DNA of 64,000 nucleotides, from positions 1-64,000 of IMG/VR virus record IMGVR_UViG_3300021437_000013. One strand, given 5' to 3'. This DNA comes from a virus. The first letter of the stretch is position 1. Each line of letters starts with the position of its first letter. Shown here one piece after another: positions 7,421 through 14,761 of the stretch. The notes under the pieces are model-generated. The model saw nothing but the letters and a program-made list of their open reading frames with translations. It was not told where the DNA came from and did no database searches. Both the position numbers and the translations under genes were made by a program.

Positions 7421-7767
7421 AGTTCACCTAAGCATATCTTAACTCTTTCCTCTACGCTCTTTCTAAAGTCAGGATCATCCTTCATACTTTCTTCTTTAGC
7501 TTCAATCATTTTACTACGCTTACGAACCATACTACCTATTTGAATAGTATCCACCTCTTCATTTTCTAATGATATTACTCCATCTGGAGCTGAGTCACAA
7601 ATAACATAGTACACTTTGTATACTCCCTTCTTTGAAAGTTTCGGGATATTCTTTTTATTCCCATTCAACTCTACACGAATTGCATCATTAAGTATCTTAA
7701 AGATAAAGTTATATTCCTCATCAAACTTTTCTGTCATTTCATTAACATCAATTACTAAAGGTTTCAT
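7417..7767 (-). CDS. Unknown protein, 116 aa
   Basis: Start after TAGGAG. Acidic N-terminus, a beta-rich middle (KGVYKVYYVICDSAPDGVISL) and a charged helical end. No motif I recognise. It lies between the RNR cluster and the small-gene chain. Confidence 0.7.
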   Translation of the reverse strand: MKPLVIDVNEMTEKFDEEYNFIFKILNDAIRVELNGNKKNIPKLSKKGVYKVYYVICDSAPDGVISLENEEVDTIQIGSMVRKRSKMIEAKEESMKDDPDFRKSVEERVKICLGEL

Positions 7768-7778
7768 ATTCTCTCCTA

Positions 7779-8003
7779 CTAAAAATTAAATGGTATCTTC
7801 TCTACTTTAGTCCAACTTGCCACTGTGGTCTTTGGTACTTTACCAAAAAATCCCATATACAAAACTTTACCGCTACTATTAATATACACCAAAGACAATA
7901 AATAGTCAAGCGGTGATTCATGTTGCACCCCCACTACTACAATGTAAGTAGAGGCTTTGTTATCTTTAAAGGTATCGCCTTCTTCTAACTTAAACGATTT
8001 CAC
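7779..8003 (-). CDS. Unknown protein overlapping the RNR 3' end
   Basis: About 74 residues, predicted beta-rich (STYIVVVGVQHESPLDYLLSLVYI). No ATG fits; GTG at 8003 (MKSFKLEEGD) with GGTGG upstream is preferred over GTG at 8012. The start lies inside the last codons of the RNR gene, implying coupling. Function unknown. Confidence 0.6.
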   Translation of the reverse strand: MKSFKLEEGDTFKDNKASTYIVVVGVQHESPLDYLLSLVYINSSGKVLYMGFFGKVPKTTVASWTKVEKIPFNF

Positions 8004-9852
8004 ACAAACCACCCGAACATGCTACTTGTTCTACTCTCTCCGTCTTATCTTCAACTTCTACTACTTTAGTTAAATCAATGCCATTAACAAGCTTACTCAT
8101 TTCCTCAAACTGCTCTTTAGTACAATCTTCAAATGGAGCTTGAACATAAGTATGGTCTGAGAAAGGTAATAGTGATACTCCATTATACAATTCTCTGTTA
8201 TTCCACATTAAATCCCTTACAGTTTCCCATTCAGTTTCTCTAACCGAAATAGTCAGGGATACGTTATGAGTATTATCACCGCTTCTGTGGCCGTTTCTTA
8301 CCCATTGTGTATTATATTGCATAGCTCTATTAAAAAGAGTTTCAGCCGTTTCATCATGTCTTATTATAGAACCTTCTGGCGATTCTTGAGGGATACTAAC
8401 TACTACACCAGTAGCACTAAACTTATCATCTTCTACTAAAGCAGGTATTACATTTTTTAAATATACTGCTAACGCATCATCTTTATTCATACGAATACGA
8501 CGAATATAATATCTTGCATGTCTTGCATGAATACCAGATGAAGAACCAAGTACACATGATGCCGTTCCTTCTGGTTTAACGGCCGTTATCCTTGCTGCTG
8601 CATTAATACCAAGCTTCTTTGCAAACTTAGCATTAACTTCTTTTGCAAGCTCCGCTCCCTCTGCTAACCATTCATCGGTTACTATACCTGAACCATCAGC
8701 TATACCAGTAAATGAAACACCAAGTAAAGCTTCTTTCTCGGTAGTCTCTTGCCAAATAGGGCGCAAGTAACTAAAGTCTGTGTATGTGGCTTGTAGTGTT
8801 CCAATAACAGTGGCGGCATATATTCTATTTAAAAAGTCTTTCTTATTTGCGATGTTAGATTGATTGACGGTAGTAAGGTTGCAGAACTGATTTGGCTGTA
8901 GTGCAATTTCACAGCAGGGATTAGTGCCCATATCTTCGTTATTAGTCCAGTAAACGCCGGGTTCACCAGAACCAGAATCACGGCACATATTATAAATATA
9001 ATCAAATTCTTCTTTAGTAGTTTTATCTCTTGGTAATACTGCAGAGTTATTTGCTCTTGCTCTGTATGGGTGCTTCTCCCACCAGTTGCCATGCTTACAA
9101 GTTAGCATTGCTTTATCTGTTCTATCAAACAAACTAATTAAAGCTGCACGACGAATCCCCCCAGCTAATACCGCATCTGATATAATACAAACAATATCAT
9201 GAACTTCAATAGAAGTTAATTTTCTTCCTATAGCCGCATCTAATCTTTCCTCTACTAATTTTAGCATTACTTTTAAAGGTTCTGGGCCGGGCGCTTTTGC
9301 TCCCGTAGTAACTAAGTAACTCCCTTTAGCTCTAATCAAAGAGAAATCAAAGTCTGGTTTAGTTTTGCTAAAAAAATATGCTTCCACTAATACGTTTAAA
9401 GAGTCGGCCCATCCACTAATTGAATCGTGGATAACAAATCTAACGCTTTCGGATGGTTTCTTTATCTTTGGTAACTTTGATATGTGTCGTTGTTGAACTG
9501 AATACCCAAACCCAACACCAGATAGTAAAAGAAATAGCGCTTCACTAAAAATCTTAGTGTCGTCTATTGGTGCAAATGAACAGTTGTAACTTCTAACATT
9601 ATTCTTTATAACAGCTTCACCAGCAAACTGTAAAGCTCTCATTGAGGGCATTACTTTTAATTCATGAATGTATTTAAATGCTTTAAGTATCTCATTTGAT
9701 AGATGAGGGAACTTATTTAGGTGCATAACCATTGCACGGTTGATAGTCTCTGATAATGTTTCTCGTCTTCCTAAATGTCCTATATGTTTTGCGTATGTTC
9801 TAAATGCGGTAACTTCTGATAATAGTTTATTAGATAAGTTCATAGAGGTCAT
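7990..9852 (-). CDS. nrdJ: Adenosylcobalamin-dependent ribonucleotide reductase (class II, monomeric)
   Basis: Reduces ribonucleotides to deoxyribonucleotides with a cobalamin-generated thiyl radical, oxygen-independently. The 620-residue protein resembles the Lactobacillus leichmannii-type monomeric enzyme. NPCCE (311-315) gives the active-site Asn, radical Cys313 and Glu. C91 (SYNCSF) and C324 (QFCNL) match the substrate-reducing pair, with the same 11-residue spacing between radical and second redox Cys as I recall for the Lactobacillus enzyme. SGVGFGYSVQ (111-120), KPEGTASCVLGSSSG and the tail CSGGLC (shuttle cysteines) complete the set. The ATG at 9852 follows AGGAG. The host must make or import B12. 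Confidence 0.95.
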   Translation of the reverse strand: MTSMNLSNKLLSEVTAFRTYAKHIGHLGRRETLSETINRAMVMHLNKFPHLSNEILKAFKYIHELKVMPSMRALQFAGEAVIKNNVRSYNCSFAPIDDTKIFSEALFLLLSGVGFGYSVQQRHISKLPKIKKPSESVRFVIHDSISGWADSLNVLVEAYFFSKTKPDFDFSLIRAKGSYLVTTGAKAPGPEPLKVMLKLVEERLDAAIGRKLTSIEVHDIVCIISDAVLAGGIRRAALISLFDRTDKAMLTCKHGNWWEKHPYRARANNSAVLPRDKTTKEEFDYIYNMCRDSGSGEPGVYWTNNEDMGTNPCCEIALQPNQFCNLTTVNQSNIANKKDFLNRIYAATVIGTLQATYTDFSYLRPIWQETTEKEALLGVSFTGIADGSGIVTDEWLAEGAELAKEVNAKFAKKLGINAAARITAVKPEGTASCVLGSSSGIHARHARYYIRRIRMNKDDALAVYLKNVIPALVEDDKFSATGVVVSIPQESPEGSIIRHDETAETLFNRAMQYNTQWVRNGHRSGDNTHNVSLTISVRETEWETVRDLMWNNRELYNGVSLLPFSDHTYVQAPFEDCTKEQFEEMSKLVNGIDLTKVVEVEDKTERVEQVACSGGLCEIV

Positions 9853-9869
9853 TTACTACTCCTAAGTAA

Positions 9870-10052
9870 TTAAAATTGTGATTCTAAAATTGATAATGCT
9901 TCTTTCAATTCCGCTATAGATAATAGCATCTTTGGTGAATTAACCTCGATAGCTACTACAGACTTGTTATCTTCTGATACTCTAAGTTTTAATACTTCCT
10001 CAGATTCATCAGCCATCTTAATAGATAATTCAAATGTCTTACTAATTGGCAT
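9870..10052 (-). CDS. 60-residue unknown protein upstream of nrdJ
   Basis: Start after AGGAG. Alternating strands and charged turns (FELSIKMADESEEVLKLRV) then a helix (MLLSIAELKEALSILE), suggesting a small compact alpha/beta protein. It is cotranscribed with the RNR gene; any functional tie is inference from position. Confidence 0.65.
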   Translation of the reverse strand: MPISKTFELSIKMADESEEVLKLRVSEDNKSVVAIEVNSPKMLLSIAELKEALSILESQF

Positions 10053-10060
10053 ACTATCTC

Positions 10061-10228
10061 CTAATTTTTTGAATGTGCTTCTTGTTTCATCTTAGCTCTC
10101 ATACCTGCTAAGTCTGACTCATCTTGTAAAGCTTTATGGCCTGCACAAGCTGATACAATCAACAAGATACCAACTATCACAAGTAGCATCTCAATAAATC
10201 CATTATTCAAAAATCTTCCTTTACTCAT
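10061..10228 (-). CDS. Small putative lipoprotein
   Basis: 55 residues, AGGAG before the ATG at 10228. A hydrophobic signal (MLLVIVGILLIVSAC) ends in a lipobox-like VSAC, followed by a short charged tail. Small phage lipoproteins include outer-membrane spanins (Rz1), usually Pro-rich, which this is not. The lipobox supports a Gram-negative host. It is first gene after the promoter at 10251-10279. Confidence 0.65.
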   Translation of the reverse strand: MSKGRFLNNGFIEMLLVIVGILLIVSACAGHKALQDESDLAGMRAKMKQEAHSKN

Positions 10229-10250
10229 ACAATCTCCTTTTTGGTCTTTC

Positions 10251-10279
10251 AGTATATTCTATCTCATTACAATTGTCAA
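10251..10279 (-). promoter_or_regulatory. Sigma-70-type promoter, leftward
   Basis: On the minus strand: TTGACA (10274-10279), 17-bp spacer, TATACT (10251-10256). The A/T-rich stretch upstream of the -35 (to 10293) is repeated almost exactly before the 11662-11689 promoter, so it may act as an UP-like element. Confidence 0.75.
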
Positions 10280-10299
10280 CATTTATTTTAAGCTTATTA

Positions 10300-10728
10300 T
10301 TAGCCCTTTAAAGGGATTCTAATCTGCTTGTGTAGGGTAACACCTAAAAGCATCTCCAACGTGTTTAAACGCTTATAATGACGTTTAAACGTGTGGTAGT
10401 ATGTGTTGCTCTTAACTCCCTGCTTACCTAACTTCTTAGCACCCTGTAGCCCTCTATTATAACAAACAACCCACGAGAAATCTAAGAACTTACCACTAAG
10501 TTTATCTCGACATTCCTTTAGGATGCTTGTACCTATCTCAATATTCTTACAAGGGTCGAATATCTTTTTCTTATGTAATTGCATTAGGCCGTAATCTTTT
10601 GTTTTAGATACAGCTTTAACTTTGTAATTACTTTCCAGTGATACAATTGCATTGATTGCTGATACATCTACATTCTGCATTAAACTGGCTTTCACCATGC
10701 ACATCTGTATTATTCCCATGATTTCCAT
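10300..10728 (-). CDS. Lytic transglycosylase (SLT/lysozyme-like fold)
   Basis: 142 residues. SLESNY gives the catalytic Glu at about 32, followed by DYGLMQL (about 45-51), the GLMQ motif of SLT enzymes, and VVCYNRGLQGAKK matching the family's YN-G motif. It would cleave the MurNAc-GlcNAc bond of peptidoglycan. The ATG at 10728 follows AGGAGG. There is no signal peptide. Position among minus-strand genes suggests lysis more than virion entry; the second wall enzyme is the M15 peptidase at 1480-1914. Confidence 0.88.
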   Translation of the reverse strand: MEIMGIIQMCMVKASLMQNVDVSAINAIVSLESNYKVKAVSKTKDYGLMQLHKKKIFDPCKNIEIGTSILKECRDKLSGKFLDFSWVVCYNRGLQGAKKLGKQGVKSNTYYHTFKRHYKRLNTLEMLLGVTLHKQIRIPLKG

Positions 10729-10751
10729 ATTATCCTCCTATTTACAGAAGG

Positions 10752-10949
10752 TTACATATTCGGGTCTTCAAACTCACCATAATCATATGATAGTTCACCC
10801 ATTAAAAATTGTAACTCTTCCTCTGAACCATACACTAATGCCATTGATTTATTCTTTAATTCCATTAGCATAAAATCTCTTATTACATTAGCTTTAATCA
10901 GTGTACCTTTCTTTTCTGGAATAAGCAATGGTTTTTTTAGTGTAGACAT
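10752..10949 (-). CDS. 65-residue unknown protein
   Basis: Start after AAGGTGG. Basic N-terminus (STLKKPLLIPEKKG), acidic C-terminus (ELSYDYGEFEDPN). Its start overlaps the end of the next gene upstream. Function unknown. Confidence 0.65.
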   Translation of the reverse strand: MSTLKKPLLIPEKKGTLIKANVIRDFMLMELKNKSMALVYGSEEELQFLMGELSYDYGEFEDPNM

Positions 10950-11149
10950 GCGGCCACCTTGTTTAGTTCATTAATAATCTCTTTATCATCTGCAATTGTT
11001 ATGCCAGAATTAAAGCTTAAGAACTTAAACCCCTTTGATGCACCAGACATGATTTCATAACGGCCAACAAGTCTCTCGGCATCTAATACTTCTAATAAAT
11101 ATACTAAGCCATGAATATTATGTATGTAAACTTCCCTATTTTGTAGCAT
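10937..11149 (-). CDS. 70-residue unknown protein
   Basis: Start after TAGGAG at 11149. Beta-rich first half (REVYIHNIHGLVYLLEVLDAE), helical end. No family recognised. Part of the run of very small genes at 10.7-12.4 kb typical of host-takeover regions. Confidence 0.68.
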   Translation of the reverse strand: MLQNREVYIHNIHGLVYLLEVLDAERLVGRYEIMSGASKGFKFLSFNSGITIADDKEIINELNKVAACLH

Positions 11150-11157
11150 AATCGCTC

Positions 11158-11331
11158 CTAATTATCACCAAATTCTTGTTTAAGTGTGCTTTTGTTTTCT
11201 TTATCCATCTCGTTCTTAAGACGCTCTTGCGTGATTAAGTCTTTCATCTCATTAACCTTATCAGTTTCTTTGTTAGCATGAACAATTAAGAAAATGTTTG
11301 AAGATAATAAAAATGCAACTAATAATCCCAT
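11158..11331 (-). CDS. 57-residue membrane-anchored coiled-coil protein
   Basis: The ATG at 11331 has GGAG upstream. Residues 2-18 are hydrophobic (GLLVAFLLSSNIFLIVH), then a charged helix (ETDKVNEMKDLITQERLKNEM) runs to the end. It could be a holin/antiholin-like or other membrane effector; unproven. Confidence 0.62.
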   Translation of the reverse strand: MGLLVAFLLSSNIFLIVHANKETDKVNEMKDLITQERLKNEMDKENKSTLKQEFGDN

Positions 11332-11339
11332 AAATGCTC

Positions 11340-11456
11340 CTATTTTAAGTGACTTTCAATAAACTTTATGATTGCTACTAATCCTACTGCCATTATAAGC
11401 GGTAAGATTATGATGCAAACTACTAAATATCCTACTAAAAAAGCTATTGTTTCCAT
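11340..11456 (-). CDS. 38-residue hydrophobic membrane protein
   Basis: Starts at ATG 11456 with GGAG upstream. Nearly wholly hydrophobic (GYLVVCIIILPLIMAVGLVAII) with a short polar end. Lies between two other small membrane proteins, all three leftward and similarly spaced. Confidence 0.58.
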   Translation of the reverse strand: METIAFLVGYLVVCIIILPLIMAVGLVAIIKFIESHLK

Positions 11457-11463
11457 GTGTCTC

Positions 11464-11631
11464 CTATTTTAATACGCTGTAAATCAAGTAAATGAATGGT
11501 GCTAACAACATTAAGCCACCAACAACACCTACTACACCAGTTTTAGCAATTGTTACTGTAGTATCTACATCATCAGTTGAGATTGTGAAGATAAAGTAAG
11601 CTACTACTGCTAAAATTAATAATGTAATCAT
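11464..11631 (-). CDS. 55-residue protein with two membrane segments
   Basis: ATG at 11631 with AGGAG upstream. Hydrophobic helices at about 1-16 and 32-52 flank a polar loop (TDDVDTTVTIAK). Two short helices in a small protein would suit a holin, but the gene is in the minus-strand block far from the M15 peptidase. It is the first gene after the 11662-11689 promoter. Confidence 0.62.
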   Translation of the reverse strand: MITLLILAVVAYFIFTISTDDVDTTVTIAKTGVVGVVGGLMLLAPFIYLIYSVLK

Positions 11632-11661
11632 CAGGTACTCCTTGTTTTGTTTCTTGAATCT

Positions 11662-11689
11662 AGGATATCATATCCATTAAATATGTCAA
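11662..11689 (-). promoter_or_regulatory. Sigma-70-type promoter, leftward
   Basis: TTGACA (11684-11689), 16-bp spacer, TATCCT (11662-11667), minus strand, ahead of three small membrane-protein genes. A 20-base identity runs through the -35 and upstream region to the promoter at 10251-10279. Confidence 0.65.
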
Positions 11690-11697
11690 CATTTATT

Positions 11698-11913
11698 TTA
11701 AGCCACTAACTTCACTTTACCATAATTTACATAAGTCTTTGTCTTATCTTGTTCACTTCGTCTATTAAGCTCTAATAGCCATTTAAAGCTGTCTACGGCT
11801 CTACCCTCATAGATAGTAGCGGCTTCTACATCACCATGCTCTAATGCCTTAATAACCATCTTAAACTGGATTCTTATTGTATTAATCATGTGTTGTTTTT
11901 GTGCGTTTGTCAT
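11698..11913 (-). CDS. 71-residue helical unknown protein
   Basis: ATG at 11913 (MTNAQKQHM) preferred over GTG at 11919 because GAGG is correctly spaced. Mostly helical and basic. Function unknown. Confidence 0.66.
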   Translation of the reverse strand: MTNAQKQHMINTIRIQFKMVIKALEHGDVEAATIYEGRAVDSFKWLLELNRRSEQDKTKTYVNYGKVKLVA

Positions 11914-11929
11914 AACCACCTCTGATATT

Positions 11930-11957
11930 AGTATATCATACTAAATATCCATGTCAA
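11930..11957 (-). promoter_or_regulatory. Sigma-70-type promoter, leftward
   Basis: TTGACA (11952-11957), 16-bp spacer, TATACT (11930-11935) on the minus strand. The -35 lies inside the end of the upstream gene. The leader to the 11913 start is short. Confidence 0.68.
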
Positions 11958-12123
11958 TCTCTAAAAGCTCCATGAATAAAATATTATCTGCCATATCTGC
12001 GGCTAAATAGATAACTTCAAGTTGATTCTCGGATAAGTCTTCACATATTGCTATGTTTTGTAATGCGTTGATTGTTTCTTTAAGGTTACTTAATGCCACT
12101 AATGCTTTATCTTTGTTGTTCAT
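11941..12123 (-). CDS. 60-residue helical unknown protein
   Basis: ATG at 12123 (MNNKDKALVALSNLKE) chosen because GGGAG is six bases upstream; an ATG at 12135 lacks a site. Two amphipathic helices, acidic C-terminus. No family recognised. Confidence 0.66.
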   Translation of the reverse strand: MNNKDKALVALSNLKETINALQNIAICEDLSENQLEVIYLAADMADNILFMELLEIDMDI

Positions 12124-12147
12124 ATATGCTCCCAAAACTGAGTAATC

Positions 12148-12399
12148 CTATGCTCTCTTAACTAAGTAACTGTACTCTCTTCTGTACATTAAGCTACCAT
12201 CTGGTAATACTGTTTCAACTCCATCAGTTGATAAGATTGATGCTCTATCTTGTGGATTCTTTAAGCTGTTAGCATATCCATGGTCATTTACGAACATCTT
12301 TTGGCTTGAAGCTACATATTCATCCATCATTTGGTTAGCTCTGTCTAAAGTAACGATTAATACTTCTACTTTACGATTAGCCATGATTGAGTTTTTCAT
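12148..12399 (-). CDS. 83-residue unknown protein, first gene of the leftward block
   Basis: ATG at 12399 after AAGGAG. Contains a helical N-terminal half (VEVLIVTLDRANQMMDEYV) and a polar C-terminal half. It is the first gene behind the promoter at 12428-12455, so probably among the earliest products. Function unknown. Confidence 0.7.
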   Translation of the reverse strand: MKNSIMANRKVEVLIVTLDRANQMMDEYVASSQKMFVNDHGYANSLKNPQDRASILSTDGVETVLPDGSLMYRREYSYLVKRA

Positions 12400-12427
12400 A
12401 TAAGCTCCTTGGTTGTTTGTTACCTGT

Positions 12428-12455
12428 AGTCTACCATACCTAAACTATCTGTCAA
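12428..12455 (-). promoter_or_regulatory. Sigma-70-type promoter for the leftward block
   Basis: Minus strand: TTGACA (12450-12455), 16-bp spacer, TAGACT (12428-12433). Predicted start about 20 bases before the ATG at 12399. It is divergent from the structured RNA at 12481-12810. Confidence 0.68.
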
Positions 12456-12480
12456 TACTTAATTTACATTATTTTGATAT

Positions 12481-12810
12481 TCGGGAATAGGAAGGGCAAA
12501 GTGTTCTTAGTCTTCATGAACAGCTTAGTATGCAGGTTTGTGATGCCCGAGGTCAAACATAGAGCTTGTAAGGTATGCATTGCCTAAGATTTGGTTAGTG
12601 TTTACACACCATGAAGAACTTAGGCCAGAGAAAAAAGGGTAACAAGAACTGTTTGCATATTATCCTAACTCGCAACTACTATAATCTATCAGCTTCTTTT
12701 CCCACTTTGCCTATTTCCCTTTCAAGATTGTAAGCTGACAGATTTGCTACACTTAAGTAGCTATATTTTAGTTTATGTCCAAAATAGATAAATGACGTAG
12801 GATTGTAGAA
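12481..12810 (+). ncRNA. Structured RNA, copy 1 of a twin pair (pseudoknotted)
   Basis: No gene fits here, but the stretch aligns in layout with 15912-16245. Helices: GGCAAAGTG (12495-12503) with CACTTTGCC (12703-12711), extended by GGGAATA (12483-12489) with TATTTCCC (12712-12719); TCTTCATG (12511-12518) with CATGAAGA (12610-12617); and TCAGCTT (12689-12695) with AAGCTGA (12732-12738), which crosses the first helix and makes a pseudoknot. A 31-base box at 12773-12803 differs from copy 2 at three positions. In copy 2 each helix has different bases that still pair. Strand is inferred from the downstream plus-strand gene; ends are approximate. Family not recognised. Confidence 0.72.
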
Positions 12811-13395
12811 TATCATAAGATGCAACAAATGTAAAGGTATAATACACTTACAACACATTGTAGCTACATTTTACTTATTCTTTAGTAATTACATGAGGTT
12901 ACTATGATACATCTATGATACAAGCTATATTTAATATACTAATATTAACAGGTTTGTTAATTTAAGTAGATTCATTATTCTAATTGATGATTAGTTGATA
13001 CATCTTAAACCAATGGCACTTATTGCCATTATTTGCCAAACGATAGTATATCAATCTTACTATAGTTTAGTGTTTCAGACTAACTTTTTCTATGTTTTTA
13101 TAAAATACAAGTAAGTGATTCTTTAGTAAATACTAGTAGTTGCTATATGCTTTTATGTACACAATATATTTCATGTACATTAAACTGTTACAAACTGTTA
13201 CAAAATGTTACAAATTGTGACACTATTTAGCAGATTAATGCTGAAATTTGAATTAACATCGTAGTATTAATTATAGGACATAATTACCTTTTATGCTGAA
13301 AATACCATCTGTAGTGTTAATATTTTGATACTAAACCTAACTAATATCTTGTATTAATTATACTAATATGTTAGTATGATAAAATAGGAGGTTCT
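12811..13395. other. Very AT-rich non-coding stretch, candidate origin region
   Basis: No gene or late element seen. It holds a repeated ATGTACA pair (about 13155-13180), a four-unit 10-bp repeat (13182-13221) and many TACTAATAT-type words. It lies where transcription diverges between the leftward block and the rightward genes. The leader of the gene at 13396 ends in TAGGAGG. Confidence 0.4.
13182..13221. repeat. Four tandem 10-bp repeats (iteron-like)
   Basis: AAACTGTTAC twice (13182-13201), then AAAATGTTAC and AAATTGTGAC. Spacing is exactly 10 bp, close to one helical turn, so a bound protein would sit on one face of the DNA. Flanked by very AT-rich sequence, as in replication origins or operator arrays. 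Confidence 0.6.
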
Positions 13396-14001
13396 ATGGC
13401 TAAAAAACTAAACATAAAGCTTATACTGGCCGCACAAATGGCTAAAGGTATAAACCCAGAAGATGAAAAGATTAGGATTAAGCAGAAGGTTGAAAATGAG
13501 GAAGAGAGATTGCGACAACTTAGGTTTGAAAATCTTAAAAGAAGTATAACTTATCAAGCCGGGCTAATCGAACATAGAGATGATAGTCAAGACATAATCA
13601 ATACTATGGTTAAGGATAAGAGGAAGCTGTTTCTAAAAGAATATAAAGGATTCTCAATCCCTAATTCTTATATGTCATATTCTCAATGGAAAGTAGAACA
13701 CGCTACAATTAGCCATCCTATGTCCTATTTAAGAAACGTAAGATTACATAAAGGAATAGAGTATTTAGGTAATAAAGAGGAGATACTACAAGATATTAGA
13801 AGTAGAATAGATACTTACAATATGTATCATCCTACAGATAAGTTTAATAATCGGATATTTGATGATATAAGACATATACTAAAGAATCTTGCTGAGTATA
13901 TACCTGATATTATGAGTGATTCAGAACTTATATTTGAGTTTAAAGCAAGACACATCACTCCTAAGAATAGACACAACCCATTTATACCGCTTAACAACTA
14001 A
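13396..14001 (+). CDS. Unknown protein, 201 aa
   Basis: ATG after AGGAGG. Basic, helical N-terminus (KQKVENEEERLRQLRFENLKRS), then an aromatic-rich part (KGFSIPNSYMSYSQWK) and a basic C-terminus. High charge suggests nucleic-acid contact, but no motif is recognised. It is sandwiched between two structured RNA regions, and its last codons and stop (CTT AAC AAC TAA) are themselves a late promoter element. Confidence 0.8.
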   Translation: MAKKLNIKLILAAQMAKGINPEDEKIRIKQKVENEEERLRQLRFENLKRSITYQAGLIEHRDDSQDIINTMVKDKRKLFLKEYKGFSIPNSYMSYSQWKVEHATISHPMSYLRNVRLHKGIEYLGNKEEILQDIRSRIDTYNMYHPTDKFNNRIFDDIRHILKNLAEYIPDIMSDSELIFEFKARHITPKNRHNPFIPLNN

Positions 14002-14008
14002 ATGTGAA
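13991..14008 (+). promoter_or_regulatory. Late promoter element, upstream of the structured region
   Basis: TTAACAACTAAATGTGAA. It overlaps the stop of 13396-14001. No coding start follows for about 780 bases, so the transcript would begin with the structured non-coding region. Confidence 0.6.
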
Positions 14009-14740
14009 GGAATGATAGTAAGCCATAAAGATGAGGGGCGATAATACATCTCTTCTAAAGTTAATAGCTCGTAGGTCTGAGATAATGGAAACAAAGGGTA
14101 GGACTGAAATGAGTGTGTCCAGAGAGTAAGATGAATAAACTTACCACAGGCATTAAAGGAAGCAATAGCTTCACTGCTTATAACAACCAAGCTTAAGCAG
14201 AAGGATATAGAAAGTCTTATCCTTATTTAACTTTAGACGTTTCAACCTCGGTAAGTTGAATAGTTAATGGAGCATATATCTTACCCATTAACAATAAATA
14301 GATACTTCTTAGGAAGAACTATATCTAAAAGCGACACTGAGCAATACATTTACAATGTCTTAGGCAACTTGGTCATGAGACAAAAGGTTAAGTGAAAGTG
14401 TATGTGACTTAGCAGCTACATAACCAGTCCTCTCTTCTTACCTCTTAAGGTTATCTTAGTATAGCAACCTAACCAGTAGCATAACTGAGTAAAATCAAGG
14501 GGTTAGGGGTAGGGTAGGGGGTAAATAGGTAGCCTGTTGGGGACGTTTAACCGCTCATATTTACAAACTTAAAATTAAAATAGAAACATTACCAGAATAA
14601 CCCTGACTTGGTAAGTGGTTAAAATACATCGTATAAAGCTATTAGAGGCTTATAGAGGGGTTAGAATGGTAATGGTAGGGGGTATATAGGGGGAAACCCT
14701 TAATCCTCTTAAAATGCCTATTACAGCATTAGGATACTTA
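14002..14740 (+). ncRNA. Large structured non-coding region, candidate RNA
   Basis: About 740 bases without a gene. Strong local hairpins: GAAGC/GCTTC (14159-14163 with 14168-14172), AAGGATA/TATCCTT (14201-14207 with 14218-14224), TTCAAC/GTTGAA (14241-14246 with 14255-14260), GTTAATGG/CCATTAAC (14263-14270 with 14285-14292), TTCTT/AAGAA nested in TAGATA/TATCTA (14299-14327), and nested ATCCT/AGGAT plus AATGC/GCATT (14703-14735). A late promoter element begins it. Size and ornateness recall phage-associated large RNAs such as GOLLD and ROOL, but I cannot match it to either. Ends uncertain. Confidence 0.5.
14499..14521 (+). other. G-quadruplex motif with a competing hairpin
   Basis: Four G-runs (GGGG 14499-14502, GGGG 14506-14509, GGG 14512-14514, GGGGG 14517-14521) with loops of two to three bases fit the classical G4 pattern. 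CCTAACC at 14468-14474 can pair with GGTTAGG at 14501-14507, so the element could switch between two folds. A looser G-rich cluster follows at 14657-14693. Confidence 0.6.
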
Positions 14741-14761
14741 GAAACAACCTTGTTCTTGTTA

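Noticed and set aside
10290-10315. CCCTTTAAAGGG palindrome at the end of the transglycosylase gene as a terminator
   Set aside because: No T-run follows on the minus strand, and the palindrome is coding.
12773-12820. Conserved 31-base box plus TAGAAT as a promoter for the gene at 13396
   Set aside because: TAGAAT follows the box in both copies and could be a -10, but no -35 fits and the gene is about 600 bases away. Kept as part of the RNA pair, though a middle-promoter role is not excluded.
13182-13221. CRISPR array
   Set aside because: Repeats are only 10 bp and directly tandem with no spacers.
13921-14190. 89-codon minus-strand frame
   Set aside because: It overlaps the end of a good plus-strand gene and the structured region, and has no start signals.
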